From NCBI RefSeq assembly GCF_964199755.1, contig NC_133907.1, positions 5,337,001-5,401,000 of the forward strand: a DNA stretch of 64,000 bases. Reading direction: 5' to 3'. A model generated the notes under the pieces. The model was not told the origin of the DNA and ran no database searches. It was given only the letters and a program-made list of their open reading frames with translations. This DNA is from Larus michahellis. Its lineage: Eukaryota; Chordata; Aves; Charadriiformes; Laridae. Positions within the stretch are counted from its first letter, which is position 1, and each line of letters begins with the position of its first letter. Shown here one piece after another: positions 44,751 through 56,918 of the stretch. The translations under genes and the position numbers were made by a program.

Positions 44751-44792
44751 GAAAGCGAAAGCGCCGCTCCCGCTTTCACTTTCCCTTTCCCG
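44751..44792 (-). promoter_or_regulatory. IRF10: ISRE/IRF-element array of IRF10 promoter
   Basis: On the minus strand the sequence GGGAAAGGGAAAGTGAAAGC (within 44771-44792) has three GAAA cores at six-base spacing, an excellent match to the ISRE rule GAAANNGAAANNGAAA. Next to it, on the plus strand, GAAAGCGAAAG (44751-44761) gives two more cores in opposite orientation. The array lies about 75-115 bases upstream of the IRF10 ATG, so IRF/STAT-complex control, possibly including self-control, is likely. Confidence 0.8.
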
Positions 44793-44858
44793 CCCGACGC
44801 CGACGGCTCTGGCTGCGCTGCCAGCCCGGCGAGGGGGGGACGACGACACACGGGGCAG

Positions 44859-45010
44859 CCCACGGGAGAGGGCACAGGCACCTTGCACCCACGGGAGAAG
44901 ACGCAGGGCAACCCACGGCAGCGGGAACAGGACAACCCACAGACAAGGGGACAGGGCCACCCACGGGAGAGAGGACAGAGGCGGGGGGGACGGGGTTGGG
45001 CACCTCGCAC
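44859..45010. repeat. 24-base minisatellite upstream of IRF10
   Basis: About five imperfect copies of a unit near CCCACGGGAGAGGGGACAGG, immediately 5' of the IRF10 promoter. Confidence 0.75.
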
Positions 45011-45099
45011 CCACAGGAGAGGCCACCGGAAAGCACAGGGGACTCCCCTGCACCCGTGCACCCCTCCCAGGTGCATTTCTTCAGACTTTCAGGACTCCC

Positions 45100-48000
45100 A
45101 CATGCTCCCCGCAGGGGACAAGGGACCAAGGGACCCCGTTCCTCGATCCTCCTGCTTCAGGGACTAGGACACCTCCCTGCAGCAGGGGCTGTGTCCTCCA
45201 GTGGAATCAGCATTTCAGCCCACGGGTGTGGGGAGCTGCGGGAACAGGCATGGGGTTTCCAGGCTGGTGTGAGCAGTGACATTGCCCCATCTCTCAAATC
45301 TCTCCTCGGCTCTAACACTCACATCTGCCTTGCGGGGCTCTGGGTGCTGAGTCGAAAGGGAACTGGGTGGGAAGGGCAGAGATGAGCTGTGCCAAGGGCT
45401 GCTGGGGGCCAGCGAAGGAGCCTGACTCATCCCGTGCCCATGCTGGCTCCCCGCCGGCCTCAGGGTTCCTGGCAGAAGCTGTCCCTGCAGAGGGGACGCG
45501 GTGACTGTGGTCATGGCACTTCTGGGCACTGGCCTTCCCACACATTGGGAAATGGCTTCCCGCGCCTGCGCTGCTCTGTAGGGAGGTGGGTGACCGTGTG
45601 GGTGAGATGAGGAGAGGGTTGAGCCCAGCACGGAGTCCCAGACAGCCCCTTCACTCCTGGCTCCTGGCTGTGGCTACCAGGAGGGTTTGTCCCTCTCTCC
45701 TTCCAGTGGGGAGCCCCATTCAGCTGTCCTTTCAGCAGGAACCGGGATTTCACCCTGCAGAGGGCAGGGATGGAGCTGGCTGGTACCAAGCATCACCCGG
45801 TTGCCCTTGCAAAGGGCTGTGTTGCAGCAGGACTGGCAGCGTGACCCCCACCCACCCCAGCAGCAGGGCATGGGCTGGGTGGGCTTTGCCTTCTGGGCTC
45901 ACTGGGACACCCTGAGGTGACACTGCTCCTCCGTCACCACTGCAGAGCCACATGTCGTTGTGTGGGGAAACCCAGCTCCTCTGCCCGGCCCGCAGCTCAC
46001 CGGGTCTCCTTTCGCAGCCCGCTGGATTTCCTTTCCAGCTCTGAGTCAGAGAAAGTCACCTTTCATGGGGAGGAGAGACGAGAGTCCCGAGAGCTGGTGG
46101 GCTGCAAAGCCTCAAAATGAATAAGCAGCAGCACAGCACCCAGCCCCGGGCTTTCCCGCAGGGCACAGGGACAGGAGGACGGCACACGGGACCACACAGG
46201 GGTGTATGAGCCTGTCCGTGGCCCCTTTGCTGCAGAGCAAAGCCTGCCAGCCCTTCCTCCGCCTGCTCAGGGTGCGGGGCTGCAGCTGACCTGGGGTCTG
46301 CCTGCTGCGTGGCTCTCCCTGCCTGCGAGGAGGAGGAGGTGGCGATGCCAGCGCTGCGGCTCTGAGTGCAGGGAGCTGCGGGAGTCCCGGTTTGGGGAGG
46401 GGGAGAGAGGGGGCAGGTAGGACCCCCAGGCCCAGCCAGCGTTGGGTCGTGCTCGCCGGTGCTGCTGCATCTGGGCTGGCAACGCCTGCAACTCGAGGCA
46501 GCGCAGGAAGCCGCTCCGCTCTCCGTACGCCAGCGAGGAGGGGATTTCCAGCCCGCTGCACCTCCGCTGGGGCAGCGCCCTGGCCCCCGCCATGCTCCTT
46601 GTCCAGGGGCCATGTTGCAGGAAAAGGGCCTGCAACTGACTAATGGAGGATCTGCATCTCCCTTTTCTGCTTTGGGAAGTGGGGTGATGGCAAAGGGCAA
46701 CGGCTGGAACAGATTACATCCAAGGCTGGGAGATAATCGTAGCCGCCGGCTTGTTAGCCAGCCGCAGCCCAACAGGATAAGCCTTTATCAACCAGGGATT
46801 TCATCTTGTGTGACGGCCGCGCAGTGACGCGCGGGACCCATGGGATCTAATTACCCCAGCATCAGCGAAGATGCTCAAGAGCCGGTTTCCCCACCATGCT
46901 GCTCCCTGCGCAGGGAAGGCGAAGCTGCTTAACCCTTAAACTTTTCATGCTGAAATGAACTTCGAAAGGAGTCAAACATTAACTCACAGCTAACCCTGAC
47001 CTTGCATGGGTTTTTCCAGTTGTGCAAACCAGATCTACCAAAATAAATACATTTTGTGGTGCGATGGAGCTGGGCTGGAGGTGCCATTGCCCAGTGTTCA
47101 GCCTTGCCATGGGTTTACAGTGTGAACAGGGAAATCCTGGGTGTAAATGCCTCCACACAGCATATCCTGGTGTGGGGCTGAAGGGCGTAGTGCAGCCATG
47201 CACGAGGTGCATGTCCATCCCGCGTGTGTGGTCCTGGGGTGCAGGGCGATCACCCTGCTGGGTGCTAGAGGGGCGAAGGGCACTGGAGAGCTGTGGTCTG
47301 GGGGCGAGGGAGTTGGGGGAGCAGCCTGGCAGGAGCTGGGAGGAGAGGGGGACCCCACTGCAGAGGGTGCAGGAGCCGCAGAGGATGATGAACCCCTGGT
47401 TACTCTGTGGGCTCAGCAAGGTGGGAGTCAGGCTCCCAGCCCACCTGGGTCACCCCAAGGCAGCACCCAGGTGCTGGCAGCAGGAGGAACCACGGCCCCG
47501 AAGCTCTGTGGAGGTGGAAAAGGAGTGGGTGTGTGGGTCCTGCCAAGGGGCTGTTTACACAGGAACCTCTGGGTTCCAGGAGGAGCAGCTGCTGCAGCAC
47601 CCTCCTAAATTACCCTAATGTAAATGAAAGGGGAGGTTTAGGGCACCGAAAGGTGGAGCATGGCATGGCACACCAGCCTGGGGTGGTGGCTACAACGCCA
47701 CCTCAGCCACCAGCCTCCTGCCTCTACTGCTCCGCGCACCCCATGCAGCACTCTTGGTGCAGGGGGCCCGCACCGCCTGAGCACGGGCACAGCGGGTGCC
47801 AAGGGGCCCTCGGGATGCTCATCTTCAGCCACAGCTGCCACGCAGAAGCGAACAAGCAATTATTAATTACTGATGGACATGGCGTGTCCCATGCTGATGT
47901 CTCCTGGAAGCAGCCAGGGCAGAGGCAGTCCCCACTCCCCAGGAAGCTCTTTCACTCTGGGACCCTGTGCCTGGCACCCTGTCCAATGCAGAGCTGGAAA

Positions 48001-48620
48001 ACTCCCTGCAGGTGCCTGTCCCTGTCCCTTTCTGGCCCCTGGGGGACACTGTCCCCTGTGGGAGAGGGATGGCAGGGATTGGGAGGACCCAGAATCATGC
48101 TTTGGCTCCCAGCAGGGGAGTTGCTGATGACCCAGATGGGCATCCCCACCATCTTCCTCACCTGTGACTCTGCCTCAGGGAAAGGTGTAAATAGGACAAG
48201 CCTGGGGAGGAGCTGGGACTTGTGATATCCAGCTGGTGCCAGGCTCCCAGTACTCCAAGCCAGCCAGCTCTTGGACACAGTGCTCTTGGGAGGCTCCATC
48301 TCAGGTGAGTGAAGAGGCTGCAGTGAAACAGGCTCCACGTGAGTGCCTGAGCTATCCTGGAGTAGACCCTGTCCCCACAGAGAGCCTTGCTGTGGCACCT
48401 GGGTTTCTGGTCTCTCTTGTAACCTTCCCATAGGGCAGGAGGGTGGTCCCCTGTCTGGGCATGCCAGTGTCCCCAGCCCACTGCACTCCTTCCCCACCCC
48501 TCCCCGGGCTGCAGAGAGCCACCAGCAGCAGCCTCCAGACCTGCCCCATGCTGGGACCTTCCTCCTCAGTGTCCCCCTTCTGATCCGGCCATCGCAGGGG
48601 AGTCAGGCTGTGCCCCAGGC
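45100..48620. other. IRF10-DUSP15 intergenic region
   Basis: About 3.5 kb between the IRF10 promoter and the DUSP15 3' end. No supported coding or RNA gene. It contains a perfect kappaB site at 46540, an AP-1 site TGAGTCA at 46042-46048 and a stretch near 46.7-46.9 kb with paired GATA motifs, so it may hold IRF10 control elements. Confidence 0.55.
46540..46549 (+). promoter_or_regulatory. kappaB site upstream of IRF10
   Basis: GGGGATTTCC matches the kappaB consensus exactly. It lies about 1.87 kb upstream of the IRF10 start codon. Chicken IRF10 is reported to be inducible by v-Rel, which makes the site plausible, but a ten-base match alone is not proof. Confidence 0.4.
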
Positions 48621-48639
48621 AGACCTTGGAGAAGAGGTG

Positions 48640-48645
48640 TTTATT
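48640..48645 (-). terminator. DUSP15: DUSP15 polyadenylation signal (candidate)
   Basis: AATAAA on the minus strand about 730 bases after the DUSP15 stop codon; the only clear candidate in the downstream sequence. Confidence 0.55.
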
Positions 48646-49375
48646 ACTGGGGGGACATAGAAAGTCTTTAAGCAAAATGGCTTAAGGCTCTGTTTTAGTG
48701 AGGTCTGGCCAGGTTAAATGCTTAGTTCCCACCTTTTAAAGATTGTGCCCTGGGATGGATGGGAATGGGGTGCAATGGACTCCTAAAGCTACAGTGCTTG
48801 TTCAGGGCTTGTGCTTGGCAGGGCTGGAGCTGGACCCTTGCCTGGGAGCCAGTGCAGTGGCATTACCTGCTGCTCCATCCGTCTGCCCCTGCTCCGCAGC
48901 CACCTTGGCTCTGGGAGCTTGTGCTGCTGGTGGGAAAACCGCTCCGAGGGGAGCGCCGGCTCTCCCGCACCCTGTGCACCCCAGGGCCCGTGCAGTGGGT
49001 ACCCAAGTGCTAAAGCTGCTGCTGGCATCGCCTGGGTGCTGGCCCTGTGGCAGGAGAGACCCCCTCTGTCACTGTCCCAAGCAAATGCCTGCGGTGACCT
49101 GGGGGCTGTCAGCTGCCCTTTCGCCGGGCATCCCCAATACGCTGGACACAAAGAGACTGAGCCCACTGAGCACTGCAGAGCCCGGCAGTGCACATGAATC
49201 CCTCCCCGACAGCTGAGAGACAGGACAGAGGACGGCACGCTCGCACCCCAGAAGAGAAGAAGGAGCTGGCCTTGAAGCAGCTCCCCTGTGCAGTGCTCCC
49301 CCGGCCCCCTGCGCTGCGGCTCCTTTGTCTCTCCCAGGCTGTTGGGTGATTCTCGCCGCTCTCCCTTGGCCGGGG

Positions 49376-52300
49376 TCACTTCAGACAAGCTGGGATGCAG
49401 GAGAACGTCCTCTTTACCCGCAGCAGGAAGGGAGTTGTGCTCCTGATGTCTCTGGCTCTTGGGACCAGTCCTTGCAGAGCTCCCTCTGTCCTGGATGGTC
49501 CTCCTCTCCCTGCTGGCAACAGGGCCTTTATTTCTTCTTCGTCATTGAAAGGGGATGTCCCATATCTCTGCTTCAGGTGCCTGCGGACCTAGGGAAGGAG
49601 GGAGAAGCAGAGTTAGGTGACTGTTTCCAAGGACAAGCCCAAGCCTGCCAGTAAGGGGAGCAGGGAAGCAACCTAGTCCCCTGGGAACTCATCCTTGCTC
49701 TGAGACCCGTGGGCAGGCTCAGCTGTGGAGCAGAGCATGGGTGGCAGAAGCTGGTCCCACCTTGCGGGCTGCACCACCGTTGAACTCAGCCAGCTGCTGC
49801 CTGAAGCCAGGGTTGGGGTTGGCAACAGGCCGGATGGTTCGGACGGCATCCAGCACCTCCTGGTAGCTCAGTTCTGTGACGACCATGACGTAGGCGACAA
49901 CCACGGTGGTACTTCGGGAGATGCCGGCAAGGCTGGCAAAGGAAAGGGCAGAAGGGCTGTTGTCAGCAGCACACCCTGGCCCCACGCTCGCCCCTTCCTC
50001 CACCCTTGTGCTTCAGCTATTTCAGTTCCTATTCTCCAAGAACTTTCTCTCTGGGAGGCCTGAGCCCTTCCAAGGTCTTCTCCATCACTGCCTAAAAATA
50101 CCCGCTCCTCCCTGGGGAAGCAAGAGCAGTGGCTGCTGCCTGGCTGCCTGCCCCAAACCCCACTCTTCCCGCTCAACTCAGCTGCAGTAAAAAGCTGCCC
50201 CGTCTCCAGTGCTGCCTGGATCCACTTGGTTTGAGGCAAAAGCCACAGCTGAGGGTGGATCCTGGGTTGATCCGTGGGCATGGAGCCCTCTGGCACAGGC
50301 TGGCTTTGGTTAGGGGTCTGCAGCCAAAGTGGGAGGCTGGGTCACTTCTTCTCTGCTGTACTGGGGGGACACGGCATTGGGCACGGGAAAGAAGTGTTAC
50401 CAGTGGACGAGGCAGTTCCCTCCATGCAGGCGACATTGGTGGATAAAACTGATGCATTCCTTGAAGTGCCTCTTGCTAGCAGGAAAAACAAACCAGACAG
50501 AATAAGGACTTTAGGGGTGGAACATGACTCCTAGGCTGCATGCAGTGCAGCCCTGAGGGTTTGAGGATGAAGCACTAATATAAACCGCCTGTTGCTTTAC
50601 AAGCACCATGAGCAGCTGCTGAGACCTGAGCAACTCGGTGCTGCTTCCCCCCAAGGGAAGGTGCATGGGCTAGCTCATGCTGTGCTGGGGACAGGAGTGG
50701 GTGCCTTTGTGCAGCTGTGCTGGGGACATGTGGGGCTGCTCAGCTGCCCTGGGACTCCTGTGACTCGTGATGGGACAGCGGGAGCTTGGCAGGTCATGCC
50801 ATGCCAGCACCCTTGGCTGGTTCCACGCCCTTTACCCGCTCCCCTCTCCAGGCACCTCCCGGGGGGATGCTGGCTGCCCCTCTCTGTCAGTGCTGCAGAG
50901 GGGCTGCCCCTCACCTCGCCCCGGGAATGGGACCTGCTCTCCAGCGGTTACTGAGCTGGGAAGCTGTTGGGGTCCAAAGGTAGTTCCCAGCACTGGGGCA
51001 TTGCGCCTCTGGCCTGCGGGTCATTGCACTTGAGGAGCTGGAGGTGGCACCTTGAGGGCTCAGGGTGCTGTGAACCCTCACCCCCCATTGCCCGGCAGAG
51101 CCCAGCCCTCCCGCACGCCCCAGGCTGGCCCTGACCTCCCTGCGGTACTCACATATTGGCCTCGGGGGTGTCAGGCAGGGGGATGCGGAGGTAGGTAATG
51201 TCCTGGAAGACACAAAAGGAAGAGGAGAAACTCGGATGTTGTGGTTGGGGTGTCATGGGTGCTCGCAGCTGGTCCTGCAGTGCCTTTGCTCCCCGTCCCA
51301 GTGCTGCCTGCGCTTCACTCCCCCAACGCAGCATCCCCCCGTGCTGGGATGGGGCCGCTCTCTCCCTTGGCAGGAGCGTGGGGAGAGCAGCAGGGGACAG
51401 GCAGCTGGTGGGAGGGGGTGGGAAACAAGATGATGCTGGAGAGCTGGAAATAGCTTCCCGTTCAAGGCCAGGTTATAGTCACAAGACAGCCCGTTTCCCA
51501 GAGCTGGGGCGGCTGCCCAGCTCCTCTGGGACTGCTGGTGGGGAGAGGGGAGAGGTGTACGTGCCATGGGGTGCTCAGAAGAGGAAGGAAGGTGCTGCAG
51601 CATGGAAGGAGCTGCAGAAATATGCACAGTGGTGTCAGGCACAGAACCCTACCTGCAGCAACGGCTGGGGAGATTCATGGATTGAAACGATGTGGGTGAT
51701 CTTGTTCCGGCTTAGCTGCTCTAGGTCTTTGGCATCTAAAGGATAAAACTAGATATTAGCACTTATTTGTTTCTTGCCCTTTTCTTCCCACAAGTGCATC
51801 TGCTGCGCTCCTGCGGACAGACAGCACGCAAAAGCCTTGCTTGAGGATCGGCTGCATCACACCCCCCACACGCAGCAGCGCAGACACGGGCAAATACCCA
51901 AACATGTTCTCAAAATCTGGAATGCGACCGCCACGATACCAAACCAGAGACCTCCTCCCTCCAAAGGCACTTGACCTCACTGCTTGTGCTGGGGTGAGAA
52001 TTCACATCGGCATGGAAAAAAACTCCCTCCTTTGCAAGCAGGCAGCTTCCCGCCTGCCTGTACTTGTCCCCAGTTCGGGGAGGAGATGTGTCTTCTGCCT
52101 GCACCTCCCCTGTGCAAACACGCATGTGGCAATGGGACTTGCTGCGGCCTGAGGGATCTGCTTTATCTTGTGAACTATGGAAGCGGAGCTGCAGCCATTC
52201 ACATCACCCCCGAGTCTGGCCAGGTCTGTCTAAGCTCCCCTTTAGCACCCAAGGGGGCTGTGGAAAACACCCGAAGGGTGATTAGCAGCACTCTGCATGT

Positions 52301-55300
52301 ATCCTCGCTGCAGTTGCATGCAAATAAATTGGGTTTTCTCAGCTTTCTGGGGCAATGACCTGCTTCTCTCTAATGCTTCAGCATCCCTGGTTGTGATCCT
52401 GGTCCAGCCCAGTGGTTGTTACACTGGGAGGAGAGCGTGCTCGTCTTGCTGGCCAAGCAGCTTTGTAGCCATCTCCCTTTCATACCATGACCAGTGGATG
52501 CTGCACAAGCTGCCAGAGAGGAGGAGCAACATTTTTCCCATCTCGTCGTTTTGGGTTTCTAAACTTCCACGTGGTGTAAAACCTTGGCTCAGGAATCCAG
52601 ACCGCAATGTGCTAACAGCGTGATGTGAATTTTAATAGCAGTGAGCCTCCAGAGAGACGATCTGCGGGTGAGCCAGGTTGTTTGTGCGTGTGGGGAGGGA
52701 AGTGGGGACCCTCATGGGGACTTCCACAGAACGTGCCACCTTCCCACCTGCCTTGGGCAGGCAGAATGACAACAATTAGTGACACTGGCATCAAGGCTTA
52801 CAGTGGCTGGAAAAGCTTTCAGTTGGAGAAAATGTCTCTGTGAGCTCTGCTTAACGTAGCAGGCCTGAAATCTCTGTTGTCATGCTGCATTGCTTGGTAG
52901 AGTGATGCTCAGGTGGCATCAGGCCCCTACGTTAGTGGTTACTCGCAGAAACCCCCATGATGAACCCGGGAACTGGGTGCCCTTGCCCCTCTGCTCCCAG
53001 CAAGCCGCAGCCCCCAGCCCACCCCAAGGTGCTCCATGGTGCAGGGACCACAGGGCTGTCCCAGCCGGGGCTGATGCTGCTGCTCAGGCTCTGATGGCAT
53101 TTTCTTAGCAATTCACACCAGCAGTTATAAACCTTCTCAGCACTTACAGCAGGAATCAACTACCAAACGTGCCACGAGGGAGGCAGGAGCGCTACTAAGT
53201 GCCGGTTTGTCATGGCAGATGCCAGTAGTTCGTCATGAATTGTCCTCTGACACTGAAAACCCCTTAAAATAGTGAACTGATGTGAAAAGAGGTGAATGTC
53301 TCCAGGAGAAAGTCCATCCTGAGAGTGGGCAGCCTGCTCCTACAGCTGCGAAACTGGGGTGCATCACTCCGAGTGGCTTTGCTCCTGCTCCCTCGCACTG
53401 GTGTGTCACCACCAGCTCCTCTGCTCCTGGCACAGGATCCATGCCAGCTCAAGCACATGGCACAGCTCACCGCGGCGGGTGAACTCCCACAGGACTTGGG
53501 GGAGGTTTGAAAGCAAAGCCTGGCTTTCCCTGGGCCACCCCGCATGCTCCCATCCCCTCCCAGCCTGCCCAGCTCACTACCTTGCACCGAGGAAGCGGGA
53601 TGGCCGCAAGGGCTTCCTGGTCCCAGCCAGCGGTGTCATGTCAGGGATACATCTTGCTGGGACCCTTCCTGGCGAGGCCACAGCCCCCCTCAGCCCCTTC
53701 CCCCCAGGTGTCCCGAGAGCCCAGGGCAGACGTTAAATAAGGAAACCAAAGTGAAGGCAGAGGGTTTCTGCCTTGCGTTTCCCCTGGTGCCTCCACTCTT
53801 GCCGCTGCTGACACAAACCGAGGGGCAGAGCAGAGCGCGTGGTGGGTGCATGCGGCAGGGCATCAGGCAGCGTTGGCAGGCAGGGAGGTGCGAACACAAG
53901 CAAACCCAGCTCCCCGTCGGAGAACGTCTCTGTGGTGGTGGGGCTCTGCTTACCGATGAAGTTCCCAAGGTAGAGGCCGGGGAGGATCTGCGGGACACAA
54001 GGAGAAGTGGCAGCATGAGCAGCAACCTTGGGCTGTGGTACCCATCGCACCAGGAACCCTCCCGAGAAGCAGTGACTTTGGCCAGAAAGGCCAAATTTCT
54101 GCGGTTAACGTGACAGTCACCTGCCCTAGGGCAGGATTGGTGGCTGTGACCGTGGTTGCTACCGGGGCTGCCGCTGCTCTGGCATCCAGCACAGGGGGTG
54201 CTGGCACCCCAACCTGCGCAACTGCCTGGAACTGCGCCCTCACGGGCGCTGGGAGTCAGCCACGACGTTTTTATTGCTCCTCTTGCTTATTATCAATAGA
54301 TTCTTTGTTAGGGCTTTTTTATCTGAGCTCAGCAAGATACATACGCCTCCGTACAGCTTGGACTATACCCACGGCCTGCGGAAGTCCTGCTGCCCGAGGG
54401 ACGGGGAAGCAACAGGCACGGAGAAGCCTGGGGTGGATGCGGTGGTCCCCTCCTCAGCCCCAAGCTCTGCTTCCCCTCGCTTTATGCCTTAGAGAGCCCT
54501 CTTTGAACAGATCACTCTGGACACCATGTCTTCGTCTTATTTTCCTTGTGAAATTCCACTTTTCGTATTCAAAAGATAATTACTTGACAATGCCTCTGTT
54601 AATTGCACTGCAGATACAGCAGTGGGATACCTTGCAGCCCTTCTCACCTAGAGATATTTTTTATTTTCTCTGTCTCCCAGCCTGGCCAGCAAGGCTCCCC
54701 AGACTGTTCAGCCCCTTGTCCAGATGGTTCCCCTCCAGCTTCTCTCTGCTGCGATGTTTGGTGCCTGGGACCCAGGCAGGCAGAGGTGGTTTCTACCAGC
54801 ACAGCTGGACTCGTACTTATCTCAGTTCCCCCGTTTGGAAATGTTTCTCTTGGTCAAACAGCTTAAAGAGGGTTTTTTACGATTCCTAAGATTTTAGATC
54901 AATTTTCTACTGACAGGGTGCCTTTAACTTGCAGCTGCGGCACCGAAAGGAGGTGGTAGAAGAGCACCAGTTAGCAAGGGCAGCTCCCAAGGGCAGAACG
55001 CTGAGCCATGAATAGCAGCACGTTCCGTCCCTAGCACCCTTCTGACCCACTCCTCGCTGGAGAAAACGGGGCAATACAGCCCCGTCTGCAGCACTGGGCA
55101 CTTCCCCAGATAATGAGCAGTTATGGGGCTGGGGAGGGGCGTTTAAAGCTTAGGAGCTGGGTATTCCTGCAGGAAGGTGTCTCTGTTCACCTGTGACGGG
55201 GAGAAGCTCAAACAACCACAAAATAGCACCTAACCCCTTCAGGCAGTGACACTGAGCACAGCTGGCCCCACGGAGCAGGGAGTGTGGGACTGCGGAGCTC

Positions 55301-55678
55301 TGGGTCGCACAGGGCCCATGGTGTGTGTTTGGGAGCTGGTGCCTTGGTTTTAAATGCGTTGGGAAAGGTTCCCCCCCTCCCTCAGAGAGGATCACTGTTA
55401 TCCCTGCCCTCCACACCCCCCAGCCATGGCTGCAGGCTGGCACAGGGTCCCTGCCTGCTTCTCCTCCAATTTCACTCCGCCAGCAGGTAAACAAGCTGCC
55501 TGACCTCCGAGCACTGTGCCGGATCCGGTGCTGGTGGGTGAAACTCCGCTTGGCACGGCAGGGCAAGCCAGGCAAGCGTCTCCCACCTCCAGCACCGGGA
55601 CAAGCTGCCCCGGCATGGCCGTCCCCGCAGAGCAGCCGCCCCAGCGCTCCCCGTTACCTGGCTCATGCCGTTTCCCAT
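49376..55678 (-). CDS. DUSP15: DUSP15, myristoylated dual-specificity phosphatase
   Basis: Small atypical dual-specificity phosphatase (VHY), membrane-anchored by N-myristoylation; expressed in oligodendrocytes and testis in mammals. Seven exons in transcription order: 55658-55678, 53954-53987, 51653-51735, 51153-51202, 50401-50475, 49761-49932 and 49376-49588; 648 bases, 215 residues, phases consistent. The start MGNGMSQ gives Gly2 for myristoylation. Key parts: LPGLYLGNF, general acid Asp57 in DTPE, and the catalytic P-loop HCLAGISRS with Cys88 and Arg94, split across exons 5 and 6 at the Cys codon. The C-terminal part keeps NPNPGFRQQL, SPFNDEEEIKALLP, GLVPRAR and VKRTFSCIPACLK, as in mammals. 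Human has Phe instead of Leu after the catalytic Cys, a mild difference. It is head-to-head with the TTLL9 locus, as in human. Confidence 0.95.
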
Positions 55679-55699
55679 GGCCGGCAGCTGGCGAGGAGC

Positions 55700-56900
55700 G
55701 GGGCACAGGGCGCGGGTGTCCTTGTCCCCAGTGCTGCCGTCCTCCCCGTCCCCAGGCGCAGCCGCCGTCCCCGCTCCGGACGCTCCCTGGTCGGGTTTCC
55801 GTCATGAAGAGCTTGGCTCCCTCGGGATCACTGCCCGTGGCGGGGCGGGATCGTTCCCAGCGCGGCTGTACCGGGGCAGAGGGGATCTCGGCCGCCGTCC
55901 TCTGCGGCTCCTGCCGAGGCCTTTCCCTGGCGGCTGTTCTCGCCGGGAACAGACAAAGGAGGAGAAACTCCCCCTCTGCGCCGTGGTGAGGGAGCGCGGG
56001 GGCCGCGCTGGCTGCTGCCTGTCGCCGCCGCCGCACAAGGCTGCAGTGTTGGGAGAAGAACAAAACCTTTGTCCTGCTCCATCAAGGAAGGTCTGTGGCA
56101 GCATGCCCACCCCTGCCTGCGCCATGCCCATCCCTGCCTGCCCCTGCCTGCGCCATCACCTCCCCTGCCTGTGCCGTGACCTCCCCTCCCTGCGTCCGCC
56201 GCAGGGTGTGCGAGACCCCGGCCCCACACCTGGGGGCAGGCAGTGGATTTTAGAAGGTTCTAGACCCGTTCGTTCTCCCCCTCTGCCACCAGCCCCAGCA
56301 GCCGTTAGCACCATACTGGGCTCACCGGGACTGGGGAAGTGCTGGTCCCCGTCCCTGCCTGGCAGCAGGAGGGTGGCAGAGACAGAGCCAGGGGTCTGGG
56401 GACCGCCCGAGCCCCCAGCCTTGCTCAGGCAGGGATCCCAGGCTGCCTGCAGGGTCCCTGCAGCCCCGATCCTTGCCCCCCCGCCCACTGCATGGTGTCC
56501 ACCTGCCCGGAGTGTGAGCAGGTGGCTCCTCGGTGTCACAGGGGTTGGGGACAGCCCGGGCCAGGGAAGAAGTCGTCCCTACCCCTGTTCCCTGTGGGGT
56601 GCCACGCCGCGGCCCCACATAGGGTGGGGGACCCTGGGGGTGCAGGGTGGGGGGGGACATGGAGCGTGGGACTTGGGGACATGGGGCAGGGGGCACACGG
56701 CAGGGGACCTGGGGGCGCAGGGCAGGGTGAGAGGGGATGGGGGGACACACCGAGAGGGCCAGGCCCCGGGGCGGGTGGAGCACGTAGTGGACACACCGGG
56801 GGGTCAGGGGCACACCGGAGGGTCGGGGACACACCGGGGGGGGCGGGGGGGGGGCAGTGTCGGGGTTCCGGTCCCGCGGGCGCCCCCTGCTGCGCGGCGG
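55700..56900. promoter_or_regulatory. CpG-rich region between DUSP15 and TTLL9
   Basis: GC-rich sequence separating the divergent DUSP15 start codon and the TTLL9 promoter, probably containing 5' sequence of both. It includes short repeats of CTGCC-type words near 56105-56170. Long open frames here show no family similarity. Confidence 0.45.
56785..56850. repeat. GGACACACCGGGG tandem repeat
   Basis: Three copies of a unit of about 18-20 bases (ACACACCGGGGGGTC...), leading into a G-run, just upstream of the X-box. Confidence 0.7.
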
Positions 56901-56904
56901 CGCG

Positions 56905-56918
56905 GTTGCCATGGGGAC
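56905..56918 (+). promoter_or_regulatory. TTLL9: RFX X-box of the TTLL9 promoter
   Basis: GTTGCCATGGGGAC fits the X-box rule RYYNYY N1-3 RRNRAC at every position. RFX factors use such sites to drive ciliary genes, and TTLL9 is one. A donor-like GCGCGG|GTGAGG at 57088 could end the untranslated first exon. The embedded ATG is part of the motif, not a supported start codon. Confidence 0.55.
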
